Below are positions 34,628 to 46,533 of a stretch of 64,000 nucleotides of DNA, piece after piece. The position numbers were made by a program, and so were the translations under genes. The notes under the pieces were generated by a model. It was not told where the DNA came from, made no database searches, and worked only from the letters and a program-made list of their open reading frames with translations. Positions within the stretch are counted from its first letter, which is position 1; each line of letters starts with the position of its first letter. The DNA lies in NCBI RefSeq assembly GCF_037076465.1, contig NZ_AP028908.1, positions 4,278,001 to 4,342,000 of the forward strand. Direction: 5' to 3'. Origin of the DNA: Pectobacterium araliae. GTDB taxonomy: Bacteria > Pseudomonadota > Gammaproteobacteria > Enterobacterales > Enterobacteriaceae.

Positions 34628-35788
34628 TTACCTCTTGGCTGCGGCTTGAAACGCACGATCCAGATCGGCAACCAGATCATCGCCGTCTTCAATACCGGTA
34701 GAAATACGCAGTAATGTTTCAGAGATACCCGCGGCGGCACGCGCCTCCGGTGCCATACCCGCATGCGTCATCGTTGCCGCATGCGAGATAAGGCTTTCCA
34801 CCCCGCCCAGCGATTCGGCCAGCGTAAACAGCTCCAGCGATGCCAGAAAACGCCGCAGGGTGTCTTCATCTCCATCCAGCTCAAAACTTAGCATAGCGCC
34901 AAAGCCAGATTGTTGACGGCGGGCAATATCATGGCCGGGATTGTTCGGCAGTGAAGGATGGTACAACGCCTTCACGAGCGGCTGCGTCTGTAAGAATTCA
35001 ACCACTTGTTGCGCATTACGCTGCGCGGCCGCCATACGCGGCGATAAAGTACGCAGGCCACGGAGCAGCAGATAGCTGTCAAACGCCGCGCCCGTGACGC
35101 CAATGTTGTTCGCCCACCAGGCCAGTTCAGTGATGGTATCGGAATCTTTGGCGATCACCGCACCTGCGACCACATCAGAGTGGCCATTCAGGTACTTGGT
35201 ACACGAATGCACCACCAGATCGGCGCCCAGCTCCAGCGGTTTCTGCAATGCTGGGCTCAGGAAGGTGTTATCCACCACGCTGACGGCGCCCGCGTCCCGC
35301 GCCGCCTGGCAAATCGCGGCAATATCCACAACGCGCAGTAGCGGATTGCTCGGGCTTTCCACCAGCACCAATTTCGGCTTTTCTGCCAACGCCGCGTTGA
35401 GCGCATCAGTATCACTTTGATCGACAAATTTAACGCGAAACGCACCGCGCTTGCTCAGGCTGTCAAACAGACGATAGCTGCCGCCGTAGCAATCATGCGG
35501 TGCCACCAGCAGATCGCCGGGACGCAGGAACACCGTGCAAACCAGCATAATCGCCGACATCCCGCTGCTCGTCATTACCGCCCCCGCGCCACCTTCGAGT
35601 TCGGCGAGCGCACGCTGTACCACATCACGCGTGGGGTTACCGCGGCGCGAATAGTCATGTGCGCGTGGCTGGTTGAATCCGGTAAAGTTATACGTGCTGG
35701 AAAGGTGAATGGGGGGGACAACGCAGCCATACTGTTCATCATCATTTAACCCACTGCGGACTGCGATCGTTGCCTGTTTACGCGTCAT
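34628..35788 (-). CDS. metB: Cystathionine gamma-synthase
   Basis: The 386-residue PLP enzyme condenses O-succinylhomoserine with cysteine. It has YSRRGNPTRDVVQRALAELE, the PLP lysine in VVHSCTKYLNGHSDVVAG near residue 198, and the C-terminal SLGGVESLISHAATMTHA. The start MTRKQATIAV at 35788 gives exactly the E. coli length; the 39 extra upstream codons run across the MetJ boxes and are noncoding. Divergent from metJ and coupled to metL. Confidence 0.97.
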   Translation of the reverse strand: MTRKQATIAVRSGLNDDEQYGCVVPPIHLSSTYNFTGFNQPRAHDYSRRGNPTRDVVQRALAELEGGAGAVMTSSGMSAIMLVCTVFLRPGDLLVAPHDCYGGSYRLFDSLSKRGAFRVKFVDQSDTDALNAALAEKPKLVLVESPSNPLLRVVDIAAICQAARDAGAVSVVDNTFLSPALQKPLELGADLVVHSCTKYLNGHSDVVAGAVIAKDSDTITELAWWANNIGVTGAAFDSYLLLRGLRTLSPRMAAAQRNAQQVVEFLQTQPLVKALYHPSLPNNPGHDIARRQQSGFGAMLSFELDGDEDTLRRFLASLELFTLAESLGGVESLISHAATMTHAGMAPEARAAAGISETLLRISTGIEDGDDLVADLDRAFQAAAKR

Positions 35789-35848
35789 CGGCTCTTTTCC
35801 TGGCTGGAGACTGAAAAATAGGAACTTAAGAGTAAACGCAGTTTTAAT

Positions 35849-35896
35849 GGACGTCAACACATCTAGACATCTAAACTTCTTTGCGTATAGATTGAG
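35849..35896. promoter_or_regulatory. MetJ operator array between metB and metJ
   Basis: Five to six consecutive 8-bp units starting at 35849: GGACGTCA, ACACATCT, AGACATCT, AAACTTCT, TTGCGTAT and AGATTGAG. The middle three are closest to AGACGTCT. It lies between the divergent metB and metJ starts and would control both. Confidence 0.88.
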
Positions 35897-35974
35897 CATA
35901 AGCATAATAACCGCTAGAATTGTGGCATTTCATGACAGATGCTGTCTTCATTAGATTAATTTTTAAGGTATCCC

Positions 35975-36292
35975 ATGGCTGAGTGGAACGGCGAGTATGT
36001 CAGCCCTTACGCTGAACACGGTAAAAAAAGCGAACAGGTCAAGAAGATAACAGTATCTATCCCGCTGAAAGTATTAAAGATACTGACCGACGAACGCACA
36101 CGTCGCCAGGTGAATAACCTGCGCCACGCCACCAACAGCGAGCTATTGTGCGAAGCATTTCTGCATGCGTTCACAGGTCAGCCTTTACCGAATGATGAAG
36201 ACCTGCGTAAAGAGCGCAGCGATGAAATTCCTGAAGCAGCGAAAATCATCATGCGTGAAATGGGCATCGACCCAGATACGTGGGAGTACTGA
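35975..36292 (+). CDS. metJ: Methionine repressor MetJ
   Basis: A 105-residue ribbon-helix-helix repressor practically identical to E. coli MetJ ([20 protein letters not shown] for the DNA-reading strand, [20 protein letters not shown] for the helices). Its co-repressor is S-adenosylmethionine. Ribosome site AAGGTA precedes the ATG. It is divergent from metB across the met-box array and is followed by a very strong terminator. Confidence 0.98.
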
Positions 36293-36310
36293 TCGCTCGC
36301 GGCAACTAAT

Positions 36311-36350
36311 CTGTCTAACAAAACCCCCGCTGGTGGGTTTTGTTAGACAG
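36311..36350 (+). terminator. metJ terminator with 16-bp perfect stem
   Basis: CTGTCTAACAAAACCC (36311-36326) is exactly complementary to 36335-36350 around an 8-base loop; the left arm carries AAAA and the right arm TTTT. The stem is unusually long for an intrinsic terminator. Confidence 0.8.
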
Positions 36351-36479
36351 ATACCCTCTCTTTTATTAACCCCCTTCTCTTCTTTCCATCATCTCCTCCC
36401 TCTCACATTGTGAATCAGGGTTATTACCGCAGGATTGGGCGGCGTCTTCGTTCTGGGGCTGCGGGAAACAAGCAGGAAT

Positions 36480-36788
36480 ATGATCATCGCAAATGCTAAA
36501 GAGGCGATTACCGGACATATCGAACTGCTGGTCGAAATGGGCCAGGATATTCCCAGCGTGTCGTCAGTCGGCCAACTGGCAAAAAACGCCGAATACGCTG
36601 GATACACGTGGGCAGTTGTTGATATCGATGTGACGCGTTTAATGGGCGGGTCAGAAAAAATTAATGTCACGCTGCCTAAGTCGCTGATTGACCATATTGA
36701 TCGTTGCATCGCGAGTAACCCAGAATTTAAAAGTCGCTCGGGTTTTCTCGCACAGGTAGCATTAGGGCGAATTTCGTCTTCCCGATGA
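36480..36788 (+). CDS. hicB: HicB-type antitoxin, N-terminally truncated and without HicA
   Basis: From the ATG at 36480 (AGGA four bases upstream) 102 residues are read: IIANAKEAITGHIELLVEMGQDIP, the second half of the HicB RNase-H-like domain, then a ribbon-helix-helix tail EKINVTLPKSLIDHIDRCIA ending SGFLAQVALGRI. Normal HicB antitoxins carry about 25-30 further N-terminal residues with a PDLPGC-like motif; the frame can extend to a TTG at 36435, but that part (GGVFVLGLRETS) does not show it. No HicA-like small ORF occurs nearby. It looks like a leftover antitoxin or pseudogene between metJ and rpmE. Confidence 0.6.
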   Translation: MIIANAKEAITGHIELLVEMGQDIPSVSSVGQLAKNAEYAGYTWAVVDIDVTRLMGGSEKINVTLPKSLIDHIDRCIASNPEFKSRSGFLAQVALGRISSSR

Positions 36789-36828
36789 ACAATTTCTTGA
36801 TGAAAAATGCTGACCCGCCAGAAACAAC

Positions 36829-36850
36829 AAAGGCACCTGTCGGTGCCTTT
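36829..36850 (-). terminator. rpmE terminator
   Basis: AAAGGCACC and GGTGCCTTT form a 9-bp stem with a TGTC loop about 40 bp behind the rpmE stop. Symmetric A and T runs allow it to serve the upstream hicB-like ORF on the other strand as well. Confidence 0.8.
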
Positions 36851-36887
36851 GCAGAAAGTTACTATGCCAATAATTGGTCAGTAGAAC

Positions 36888-37103
36888 TTATTTTTTAGCG
36901 CCTGGAACGGAGAAACGCTTGTTGAAGCGGTCAACACGGCCACCGCTTGCAACATCACGTTGTTTGCCGGTGTAGAACGGGTGGCATTCGCCACAGACGT
37001 CCAGGTTCAGGTCACGACCCACAGTAGAATGGGTTTTGATCACATTACCGCAAGAGCAAGTTACGGTAATTTCAGAATAATTCGGGTGAATACCTTTTTT
37101 CAT
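36888..37103 (-). CDS. rpmE: 50S ribosomal protein L31
   Basis: A 71-residue protein, the zinc-binding (C+) form of L31: cysteines at 16, 18, 37 and 40 (VTCSCGN and [15 protein letters not shown]). It stabilises contacts between ribosomal subunits. The zinc-free paralogue replaces it in zinc starvation in many enterics but is not in this window. Divergent from priA, as in E. coli. Ribosome site GAGGTT precedes the ATG. Confidence 0.97.
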   Translation of the reverse strand: MKKGIHPNYSEITVTCSCGNVIKTHSTVGRDLNLDVCGECHPFYTGKQRDVASGGRVDRFNKRFSVPGAKK

Positions 37104-37332
37104 GGGGAAACCTCTGTTAAGGCCGTGTCGCTATCCAGCCCTGTTCCGCCAGACACCACACGAAAGTTGAGTAAGTAAGTTCATTATGCGAACAACACAA
37201 GCGTTTGCGCGAACAGCATAGTGGCGGCGGATCATACAGAATCTGCTACCCCGATGCAATCGTATCCACACATTATCCCTCTCAGCATGTACACTAGCGC
37301 CTCGCGTTATTTTCTACCCGCGTCGCGCGTGA

Positions 37333-39594
<2,262 letters not shown>

Positions 39595-39862
39595 CGTTTC
39601 CCGTTAAGCAATGTCAGGTTTTTGCCACACATTTTTGCGATCGGCATCGAGAACACGATATTCATCACATTTTCTGTGCAAATTAAGCAACAAAACCTGC
39701 GTTCAATCTGTTATCACTGTCTGCGCAGGCAGTATCCTGAGGCGCGGCACCTTTCCCTTAGTCTGCGTGCCGAACAGCATTATCGTAATCATAGAGCGTC
39801 AGCAGACAGGGGCATTCTGCTGACAGTCAGCGCCAGTTAACGCTGACGCAAGGAGAAAAGCG

Positions 39863-40906
39863 TTGAAGCAGAAGAAAGGCGTCACCACGGCGACGATGAA
39901 AGACGTGGCGGATGAAGCGGGCGTTTCCACCGCGACGGTATCCCGAACGTTAATGAACCCGGAAAAAGTCTCTGCGACCACCCGCAGGAAGGTCGAGCAG
40001 GCTGTCATCGCCGTTGGCTATTCGCCTCACGCACTCAACAGAAACCTCAAGCGTAACGAATCGCGCACGATCCTGACGATCGTGCCAGATATCTGCGATC
40101 CCTATTTCTCCGAAATATTTCGCGGGATCGAGGAAACGGCGGCCGAACACGGCTATCTGGTGTTGATTGGCGATTGCGCTCACCAGCATCAAAAAGAAAA
40201 AACCTTCGTCGATCTGATTATCACCAAACAGATCGACGGTATGGTACTGCTCGGTTCCAATCTACCGTTTGACGCAGGCCAGGAGGAACAACGTAATCTG
40301 CCGCCAATGGTGATGGCGAACGAGTTCTCACCGGATCTGGCGCTGCCAACCGTGCATATCGATAATCTGACCGCCGCCTTTGAAGCCGTACATTATCTGC
40401 ATCAGGCGGGTCACCAGCGCATCGCCTGCATTGCCGGCCCAGAGCACATGCATCTGAGTCAATACCGCTTGCAGGGATACATTCAGGCCCTGCGTCGCAA
40501 TGGCATTCTTATCGATAACCAGTATATCTTTCGGGGCGATTTCACTTATGAAACGGGAATCAACGGCCTGATTGCGCTGATGCAGCACCCGCAGCCGCCC
40601 AGTGCCATCTTCTGCCATAGCGATCTCATGGCGCTGGGCGTTCTGACCCAAGCCAGAAAGATGGGGTTGGATATCCCGCGCGATCTCTCCATCATCGGTT
40701 TCGACGATATCGAACAGGCGCAATACTGCTGGCCTCCACTAACTTCAGTCGCCCAGCCCCGTTATCAGATCGGACGCGAGGCAATGCTGCTACTCTTAGA
40801 GCAGTTGCAAGGTAATACGGTACAAAGCGGTTCCCGTCTGCTGTCCAGTGAACTGGTTATACGCGACAGCGTCGCCGCCCCGAATTACGTCCGTAACAGG
40901 CTTTAA
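39863..40906 (+). CDS. cytR: Nucleoside-catabolism repressor CytR
   Basis: A 347-residue LacI-family regulator: helix-turn-helix TMKDVADEAGVSTATVSRTL near the N-terminus, and a sugar-binding core with TILTIVPDICDPYFSEIFRG and PTVHIDNLTAAFEAV as in E. coli CytR, which binds cytidine and works with CRP. The best start is a TTG at 39863, eight bases after AAGGAG. Same position between priA and ftsN as in E. coli. Some residues of the effector domain differ, but the identity is clear. Confidence 0.94.
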   Translation: MKQKKGVTTATMKDVADEAGVSTATVSRTLMNPEKVSATTRRKVEQAVIAVGYSPHALNRNLKRNESRTILTIVPDICDPYFSEIFRGIEETAAEHGYLVLIGDCAHQHQKEKTFVDLIITKQIDGMVLLGSNLPFDAGQEEQRNLPPMVMANEFSPDLALPTVHIDNLTAAFEAVHYLHQAGHQRIACIAGPEHMHLSQYRLQGYIQALRRNGILIDNQYIFRGDFTYETGINGLIALMQHPQPPSAIFCHSDLMALGVLTQARKMGLDIPRDLSIIGFDDIEQAQYCWPPLTSVAQPRYQIGREAMLLLLEQLQGNTVQSGSRLLSSELVIRDSVAAPNYVRNRL

Positions 40907-40994
40907 GACTTCAGGTGCTGGTCAAATATTTGAGGGTTCAGTAACATGACCCCCTAATTATATTATCTATCTATCAATTCACAGCGAAACGACA

Positions 40995-41873
40995 GTGGCA
41001 CAAAGAGACTACGTGAGCCGGGGACGTTCATCAGGAACGCGCCGGAAAACGACAAATAGCCGAAAAAAAGGCAAGGCTTCAGGTGCATCCAAAACGATGG
41101 TCGCGCTTGCTGTTGCCGTTTTGGTCACCTTCGCGGGCGGCCTGTACTTCATCGCCCATAATAAACCCGAAGAGTCCCCCGTCCTGCCGCATCAGAACGT
41201 GGGCAAAGGCAACGGGCTGCCACCCAAGCCAGAAGAACGTTGGCGCTACATCAAAGAGCTGGAAAATCGTCAGTTGGGTGTGACTACGCCAACAGAACCT
41301 TCCGCAGGTGGCGAGATTCAGTCACCCGTGCAGTTGACGAATGAACAGCGCCAGTTGCTGGAACAAATGCAGTCTGATATGCGGCGTCAACCCACACAGC
41401 TTTCCGAAGTGCCGTATAACGACCAGACGCAGATTCCACGCTCGCAGGTGACCATTAAGCCACCGACGCAATCGATGCCGCCGCCGCCGCCCGTCGTGAC
41501 GACACAGCCTGCAACGCGTGCACCAACGGTCACGCAAACGACGCCTGTGGTACCAAGACAAGACATTCCAAGACAAGAGGCGCCAAGGCAGGAAGCACCG
41601 AAGCAACAGCCGGTCAAACAGCCTGAAGCACCAAAAGCCGAAAAAACGCAACGCTGGGCGATTCAATGCGGCTCCTTCAAAACCATAGACCCTGCGGAAT
41701 CAGTGAGAGCACAGCTGGCGTTTGCCGGTATCGAAAGCCGCATCACCTCTAACGGCGGCTGGAATCGCATTATGCTAGGGCCTTACAACAATCGGGCTGC
41801 CGCAGACAGCATGCTCCAACGTCTTAAAGGCGCAGGCGCATCAAACTGCATTCCTCTTGCCAGCGGGGGTTGA
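40995..41873 (+). CDS. ftsN: Cell-division protein FtsN
   Basis: A 292-residue bitopic protein starting at a GTG. The N-terminus AQRDYVSRGRSSGTRRK is cytoplasmic, followed by one membrane segment MVALAVAVLVTFAGGLYFIA near 35-55, the essential periplasmic helix region (PKPEERWRYIKELENRQ), a Pro/Gln-rich linker with repeated RQE-AP units (about 185-215) and a C-terminal SPOR domain (WAIQCGSFKTIDPAESVRAQ ... SNCIPLASGG) with its two cysteines. It is about 27 residues shorter than E. coli FtsN, all in the linker. It triggers constriction by activating FtsWI. Confidence 0.96.
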   Translation: MAQRDYVSRGRSSGTRRKTTNSRKKGKASGASKTMVALAVAVLVTFAGGLYFIAHNKPEESPVLPHQNVGKGNGLPPKPEERWRYIKELENRQLGVTTPTEPSAGGEIQSPVQLTNEQRQLLEQMQSDMRRQPTQLSEVPYNDQTQIPRSQVTIKPPTQSMPPPPPVVTTQPATRAPTVTQTTPVVPRQDIPRQEAPRQEAPKQQPVKQPEAPKAEKTQRWAIQCGSFKTIDPAESVRAQLAFAGIESRITSNGGWNRIMLGPYNNRAAADSMLQRLKGAGASNCIPLASGG

Positions 41874-41911
41874 AAACCCTCACGCGTTCCCCCATCTATA
41901 ACATCAATGTG

Positions 41912-41936
41912 CCCCGCATCATGCGGGGATCTTTTT
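41912..41936 (+). terminator. ftsN terminator
   Basis: CCCCGCA and TGCGGGG enclose a TCA loop and are followed by ATCTTTTTC, between ftsN and hslV. Confidence 0.85.
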
Positions 41937-41956
41937 CTTCAAACGGGGACTGACTC

Positions 41957-42487
41957 GTGACAACAATTGTAAGCGTACGCCGCAATGGCCAAGTGGTCAT
42001 TGGCGGTGATGGACAGGCGACTCTCGGCAATACCGTGATGAAAGGCAACGTGCGTAAAGTACGTCGTCTCTACCATGACCGCGTCATCGCGGGTTTTGCA
42101 GGTGGCACCGCAGATGCCTTCACCCTCTTTGAGCTTTTTGAGCGTAAGCTGGAGTTACATCAGGGTCATCTGGTGAAAGCTGCCGTCGAGCTGGCGAAAG
42201 ACTGGCGTACCGACCGCATGTTACGCAAGCTGGAAGCCCTGTTAGCCGTCGCAGACGAAAATGCCTCATTGATCATTACCGGTAATGGCGATGTCGTACA
42301 GCCTGAAAACGATCTGATCGCCATTGGTTCCGGTGGTCCTTACGCGCAAGCCGCTGCGCGCGCTTTACTGGAAAATACCGAACTGGGTGCCCGCGATATC
42401 GTCGAAAAATCTCTGGGGATTGCTGGCGACATCTGTATCTACACCAACCAGTTCCACACGATAGAAGAATTAGCCTCCAAGGCGTAA
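41957..42487 (+). CDS. hslV: HslV (ClpQ) protease subunit
   Basis: A 176-residue proteasome-like peptidase starting with GTG; after removal of the first methionine the N-terminal threonine of [20 protein letters not shown] is the nucleophile. Twelve subunits form the chamber opened by HslU. Ten bases separate it from hslU in a two-gene operon, a heat-shock operon in E. coli. Confidence 0.97.
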   Translation: MTTIVSVRRNGQVVIGGDGQATLGNTVMKGNVRKVRRLYHDRVIAGFAGGTADAFTLFELFERKLELHQGHLVKAAVELAKDWRTDRMLRKLEALLAVADENASLIITGNGDVVQPENDLIAIGSGGPYAQAAARALLENTELGARDIVEKSLGIAGDICIYTNQFHTIEELASKA

Positions 42488-42496
42488 GGATCAACT

Positions 42497-43828
42497 ATGT
42501 CTGAAATGACCCCGCGCGAGATAGTCAGCGAACTCGACAGCTATATTATCGGCCAAAATAAAGCCAAACGTGCCGTTTCCATCGCACTGCGTAACCGCTG
42601 GCGCCGTATGCAGCTGGACGAAGCACTTCGTCATGAAGTGACACCTAAAAATATTCTGATGATTGGCCCAACTGGCGTAGGTAAAACCGAAATCGCTCGC
42701 CGTCTGGCGAAGCTGGCCAATGCGCCGTTCATCAAAGTGGAAGCGACCAAATTTACCGAAGTCGGCTATGTCGGCAAAGAAGTGGATTCTATCATCCGCG
42801 ATCTGACCGATTCTGCGATCAAAATGGTTCGCCTCCAGTCCATCGAAAAAAACCGCTTTCGTGCAGAAGAGATGGCGGAAGACCGCATTCTGGACGTGCT
42901 GATTCCTCCCGCGAAAAACAACTGGGGACAGTCAGAAAGCACGCCGGAGCCTTCCGCCGCACGTCAGGCATTCCGCAAGAAACTGCGTGAAGGTCAGTTG
43001 GACGACAAAGAGATCGAGATCGATCTGGCTGCCGCCCCCGTTGGCGTAGAGATCATGGCACCGCCGGGCATGGAAGAGATGACCAATCAGCTACAGTCCA
43101 TGTTCCAGAATCTGGCAGGGCAGAAGCAGAAAGCCCGTAAGGTCAAAATCAAAGATGCCTTCAAGCTGCTGATAGAAGAAGAAGCCGCCAAGCTGGTGAA
43201 CCCGGAAGAGCTGAAACAGCAGGCGATTGAAGCCGTTGAGCAGCACGGTATCGTGTTCATCGACGAGATCGACAAAATCTGTAAGCGTGGCGAAAGCTCC
43301 GGCCCAGATGTTTCCCGTGAAGGCGTTCAGCGCGACCTGCTACCGCTGGTGGAAGGCTGCACCGTATCGACCAAGCACGGTATGGTCAAAACTGACCACA
43401 TCCTGTTTATCGCCTCCGGCGCGTTCCAGGTTGCCAGCCCATCCGATCTGATTCCTGAATTACAGGGACGTTTGCCGATTCGCGTAGAGTTGCAGGCGCT
43501 GACGACGGAAGATTTCGAGCGAATACTGACAGAACCGAGTGCCTCACTGACCGAACAGTATAAAGCGCTGATGGCGACAGAAGGCGTGGACATTTCGTTC
43601 ACCGCCGATGGTATCCGTCGCATTGCCGAAGCGGCCTGGCAGGTAAACGAAAGCACCGAGAATATCGGCGCACGCCGTTTGCATACTGTGATGGAGCGTC
43701 TGATCGAAGATGTTTCTTACGACGCCAGTGAAATGCACGGTCAAAGCGTTACTATTGACGCAGATTACGTACGTAATCATCTGGATGAATTAGTAGCAGA
43801 TGAAGATCTGAGTCGATTTATCTTATAA
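42497..43828 (+). CDS. hslU: HslU (ClpY) unfoldase
   Basis: A 443-residue AAA+ ATPase that unfolds substrates for HslV. Walker [19 protein letters not shown] is near residue 57, the pore motif GYVG near 90, the insertion (I) domain covers about 110-240, Walker [14 protein letters not shown] near 252, and sensor residues lie at [13 protein letters not shown]. The C-terminus DEDLSRFIL is the tail that docks into HslV. Confidence 0.97.
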   Translation: MSEMTPREIVSELDSYIIGQNKAKRAVSIALRNRWRRMQLDEALRHEVTPKNILMIGPTGVGKTEIARRLAKLANAPFIKVEATKFTEVGYVGKEVDSIIRDLTDSAIKMVRLQSIEKNRFRAEEMAEDRILDVLIPPAKNNWGQSESTPEPSAARQAFRKKLREGQLDDKEIEIDLAAAPVGVEIMAPPGMEEMTNQLQSMFQNLAGQKQKARKVKIKDAFKLLIEEEAAKLVNPEELKQQAIEAVEQHGIVFIDEIDKICKRGESSGPDVSREGVQRDLLPLVEGCTVSTKHGMVKTDHILFIASGAFQVASPSDLIPELQGRLPIRVELQALTTEDFERILTEPSASLTEQYKALMATEGVDISFTADGIRRIAEAAWQVNESTENIGARRLHTVMERLIEDVSYDASEMHGQSVTIDADYVRNHLDELVADEDLSRFIL

Positions 43829-43859
43829 TCCATTTTCGCGGATCGCACGATTAACGATA

Positions 43860-43888
43860 AAGTGGGAGGCGTTGGCCTCCCACTTTTG
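43860..43888 (+). terminator. hslVU terminator
   Basis: AAGTGGGAGGC and GCCTCCCACTT pair almost perfectly around a GTTG loop and are followed by TTGTTT, 31 bp behind the hslU stop. Confidence 0.88.
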
Positions 43889-43973
43889 TTTCTGACGCCG
43901 CCATCACTGACTTTTTTTGTTTATAAACGGATGATTCACGCAATTGAATCGTCAATAAAAATTGAAGCACACC

Positions 43974-44891
43974 ATGACTTTATCGACCCATAGCAGCAAA
44001 ACCAAAGCCTGGCTGGATAGTCTGCGTCCAAAAACGTTGCCATTAGCTTTTGCGTCCATCGTCACTGGCTCGGCGATTGCGAGCTGGCATAGCAGCTTTA
44101 AACCGGGCGTAGCATTACTGGCGTTGTTAACCGCCGGGCTGCTGCAAATTCTTTCCAATCTGGCGAACGACTATGGGGATGCAATAAAAGGCAGCGACAC
44201 CAAGGAACGCATTGGGCCATTGCGCGGCATCCAGACCGGCGCCATTACGCTAATGCAGTTGCGCAATGCGCTCATCGCCACCGTAGTGCTCACCATCATT
44301 TCCGGCGTGAGTCTGGTGATTCTGGCGTGTGAAAAGCCAGCGGATATCTTCGGTTTCCTGATTCTGGGGCTGCTGGCGATTTTCGCCGCCATTACCTATA
44401 CCGTCGGTAATAAACCCTATGGCTACATCGGACTCGGCGATATCTCGGTGTTGATCTTTTTCGGCTGGCTCAGCGTAGCAGGGTCGTATTATCTGCAAAC
44501 TGGCCACTTCGACAGCATCGTGATACTGCCTGCAACGGCCTGCGGCCTGCTGGCGACGGCGGTACTGAATATCAACAACCTGCGCGATATCGACAACGAT
44601 CGCATTAGCGGAAAAAACACGCTGGCGGTGCGTCTTGGTGCGGAAAAAGCGCGTTTCTACCACACAATGCTGCTGCTGCTGGCACCGATTTGCCTTGGTT
44701 TGTTCGCAACGTTTTATCTGCACAGCCTGGCGGGCTGGCTGTTTATTCTGGCGCTCCCGCTGCTGATTCAGCAGGCACGCTATGTGCTGCGTGAAACCAG
44801 CGCATTCAGTATGCGTCCGATGCTGGAAAAAACGGTGAAAGGCGCGCTGCTGACCAATATCCTCTTCGCCGTGGGTGTGATATTGAGTTAA
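43974..44891 (+). CDS. menA: 1,4-Dihydroxy-2-naphthoate polyprenyltransferase
   Basis: A 305-residue UbiA-family membrane enzyme attaching an octaprenyl chain to DHNA to form demethylmenaquinone. Aspartate motifs for the prenyl diphosphate are NLANDYGDAIKGSD near 65 and NINNLRDIDNDRISGKNTL near 205; eight or nine hydrophobic helices span the sequence. The ATG at 43974 gives the E. coli-like start (MTLSTHSSKTKAWLDSLRPK); an in-frame TTG at 43962 is possible. Followed by rraA as in E. coli. Confidence 0.95.
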   Translation: MTLSTHSSKTKAWLDSLRPKTLPLAFASIVTGSAIASWHSSFKPGVALLALLTAGLLQILSNLANDYGDAIKGSDTKERIGPLRGIQTGAITLMQLRNALIATVVLTIISGVSLVILACEKPADIFGFLILGLLAIFAAITYTVGNKPYGYIGLGDISVLIFFGWLSVAGSYYLQTGHFDSIVILPATACGLLATAVLNINNLRDIDNDRISGKNTLAVRLGAEKARFYHTMLLLLAPICLGLFATFYLHSLAGWLFILALPLLIQQARYVLRETSAFSMRPMLEKTVKGALLTNILFAVGVILS

Positions 44892-44949
44892 GCGCGAGCG
44901 AAAAACGGTGCGCATTTACTGATGCGCATCAAGTTAACATTTGATGATT

Positions 44950-44979
44950 TTGCCAACAGCGGCTAGAAAGGGATATACT
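44950..44979 (+). promoter_or_regulatory. Likely rraA promoter
   Basis: TTGCCA (44950-44955) and TATACT (44974-44979) are separated by 18 bp and lie 33 bp before the rraA start. In E. coli rraA has its own promoter, partly RpoS-dependent. Confidence 0.5.
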
Positions 44980-44984
44980 CGTGA

Positions 44985-45497
<513 letters not shown>

Positions 45498-45598
45498 TAT
45501 CGTTGAATTTTCAGGGAATTTATCACGTCGAGCGATGATAATGGGTAGATCGTAAAGACGCTGTGAATACATCCCTGTACGCTTGATCCGCGCAATAT

Positions 45599-45617
45599 GA
45601 ATCTCATCCTGAGATTC
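45599..45617. repeat. Palindrome in a possibly dispersed intergenic repeat
   Basis: GAATCTCA-TCC-TGAGATTC is a perfect 8-bp stem. The surrounding bases (about 45575-45630) resemble 30893-30940 between oxyR and metF, which carries the same stem with one change. The two may be copies of a small intergenic repeat. Confidence 0.4.
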
Positions 45618-45636
45618 ACCCTTACAGGGCACGTTC

Positions 45637-45659
45637 AAAAGCGTCATTGACGCTTTTTT
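45637..45659 (+). terminator. Terminator between rraA and zapB
   Basis: AAAAGCGTCA and TGACGCTTTT pair perfectly with a one-base gap forming a tight loop, and are followed by T residues on the plus strand. It mainly serves rraA and may also stop zapB transcripts from the other side. Confidence 0.8.
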
Positions 45660-45744
45660 CCCTGGCGCGGACGCTTTACTCTTCTATCCCATTATCACCG
45701 TTCTAATTCAGTGAAATAGACTTCTCTGGCTGTCAAAAGCCCGA

Positions 45745-45984
45745 TTAGACTTCTTCCATTTTGCCTAACAATGCGCGCAGGCGCTCTTGCCATACCACTT
45801 GTTCTTCTTTCAACTGCTCGTTCTCGCGCACCAGCGCTTCACGTGAACCCGCTGCCGCCTGAACATCCTGCGACAGCGCGTTGTTCTGCTCTTTCAGCTC
45901 TTCAATTTCCATTTGCAACAGCGTGATGGTATCAATCGCCTGCTGAACTTTCGCTTCCAGCTTTTCAAACACTTCAAATGACAT
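45745..45984 (-). CDS. zapB: Cell-division factor ZapB
   Basis: A 79-residue all-coiled-coil protein ([20 protein letters not shown] then [12 protein letters not shown] and [20 protein letters not shown]). In E. coli it joins the Z ring through ZapA and links it to MatP on the terminus region. Heptad leucines are visible throughout. Preceded by AGGGGTTTG as ribosome site; convergent with rraA. Confidence 0.96.
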   Translation of the reverse strand: MSFEVFEKLEAKVQQAIDTITLLQMEIEELKEQNNALSQDVQAAAGSREALVRENEQLKEEQVVWQERLRALLGKMEEV

Positions 45985-46533
45985 TCTTCAAACCCCTTTT
46001 AATCGCAACAAGGCAAAGATCGGTTAACGCTGGCTTTCGAACTCTGTAACCAACACTCACGGTGTCGCGTCATCCGCCCACAAAAACAATCCTAACCGCG
46101 GGACGGCTGGCAAGACAGACCATAGCGAAATTGTATGTAGCCAATGGCACCCTGTCTAGCGTACATCCCCCACTACACAAGTGTCGCAGCTTTTCTTACG
46201 TAACACTATCAGTACAAACTGAAAAATGGGCAGTACACACTGAAAAACAAGCGGCGCAGGCTGAAAATCCTCACTGTTCGCTTCCCCATTACTCCTATTG
46301 TGTTAATAAATTTAACCTGAGCGTTACTATCACCGTGGGCGAAAAACTACCGCAAGTCATTTTATAAGCGAATACGCTCATTTTTTTGACACGCCACACA
46401 CATTTTAATTTCGATATTTCTCGTTTTCGCTCATTAACGATAAATTCACATCATAAACACATTTAAAACAGGGGATGCCACCAGCGGCATCCTTAGACCT
46501 ATCACTCTGTACGTTACCCAGCAGGAAAAAAAT
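45985..46533. promoter_or_regulatory. Large control region between zapB and glpF
   Basis: 549 bp without a believable gene. An open frame at 46062-46367 exists only because of the 21-bp repeats (it reads VQTEKWAVHTEKQAAQAEN) and has no good start signal. The stretch 46407-46449 contains TTTCGATA and TTTTCGCTCATTAACGATAA, loosely like GlpR half sites of E. coli glpFKX, but the match is poor. zapB promoter elements should lie near 45990-46060. Confidence 0.4.
46210..46272. repeat. 21-bp tandem repeat upstream of glpF
   Basis: Units start at 46210 (CAGTACAAACTGAAAAATGGG), 46231 (CAGTACACACTGAAAAACAAG) and a weaker third at 46252 with CTGAAAATCC. Units one and two agree at 17 of 21 bases. The period is two helical turns, which would place repeated binding sites on one DNA face. 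Confidence 0.7.

Noticed and set aside
46062..46367. 101-codon ORF before glpF
   Set aside because: Its middle is generated by the 21-bp DNA repeats, there is no ribosome site and no recognisable protein family.
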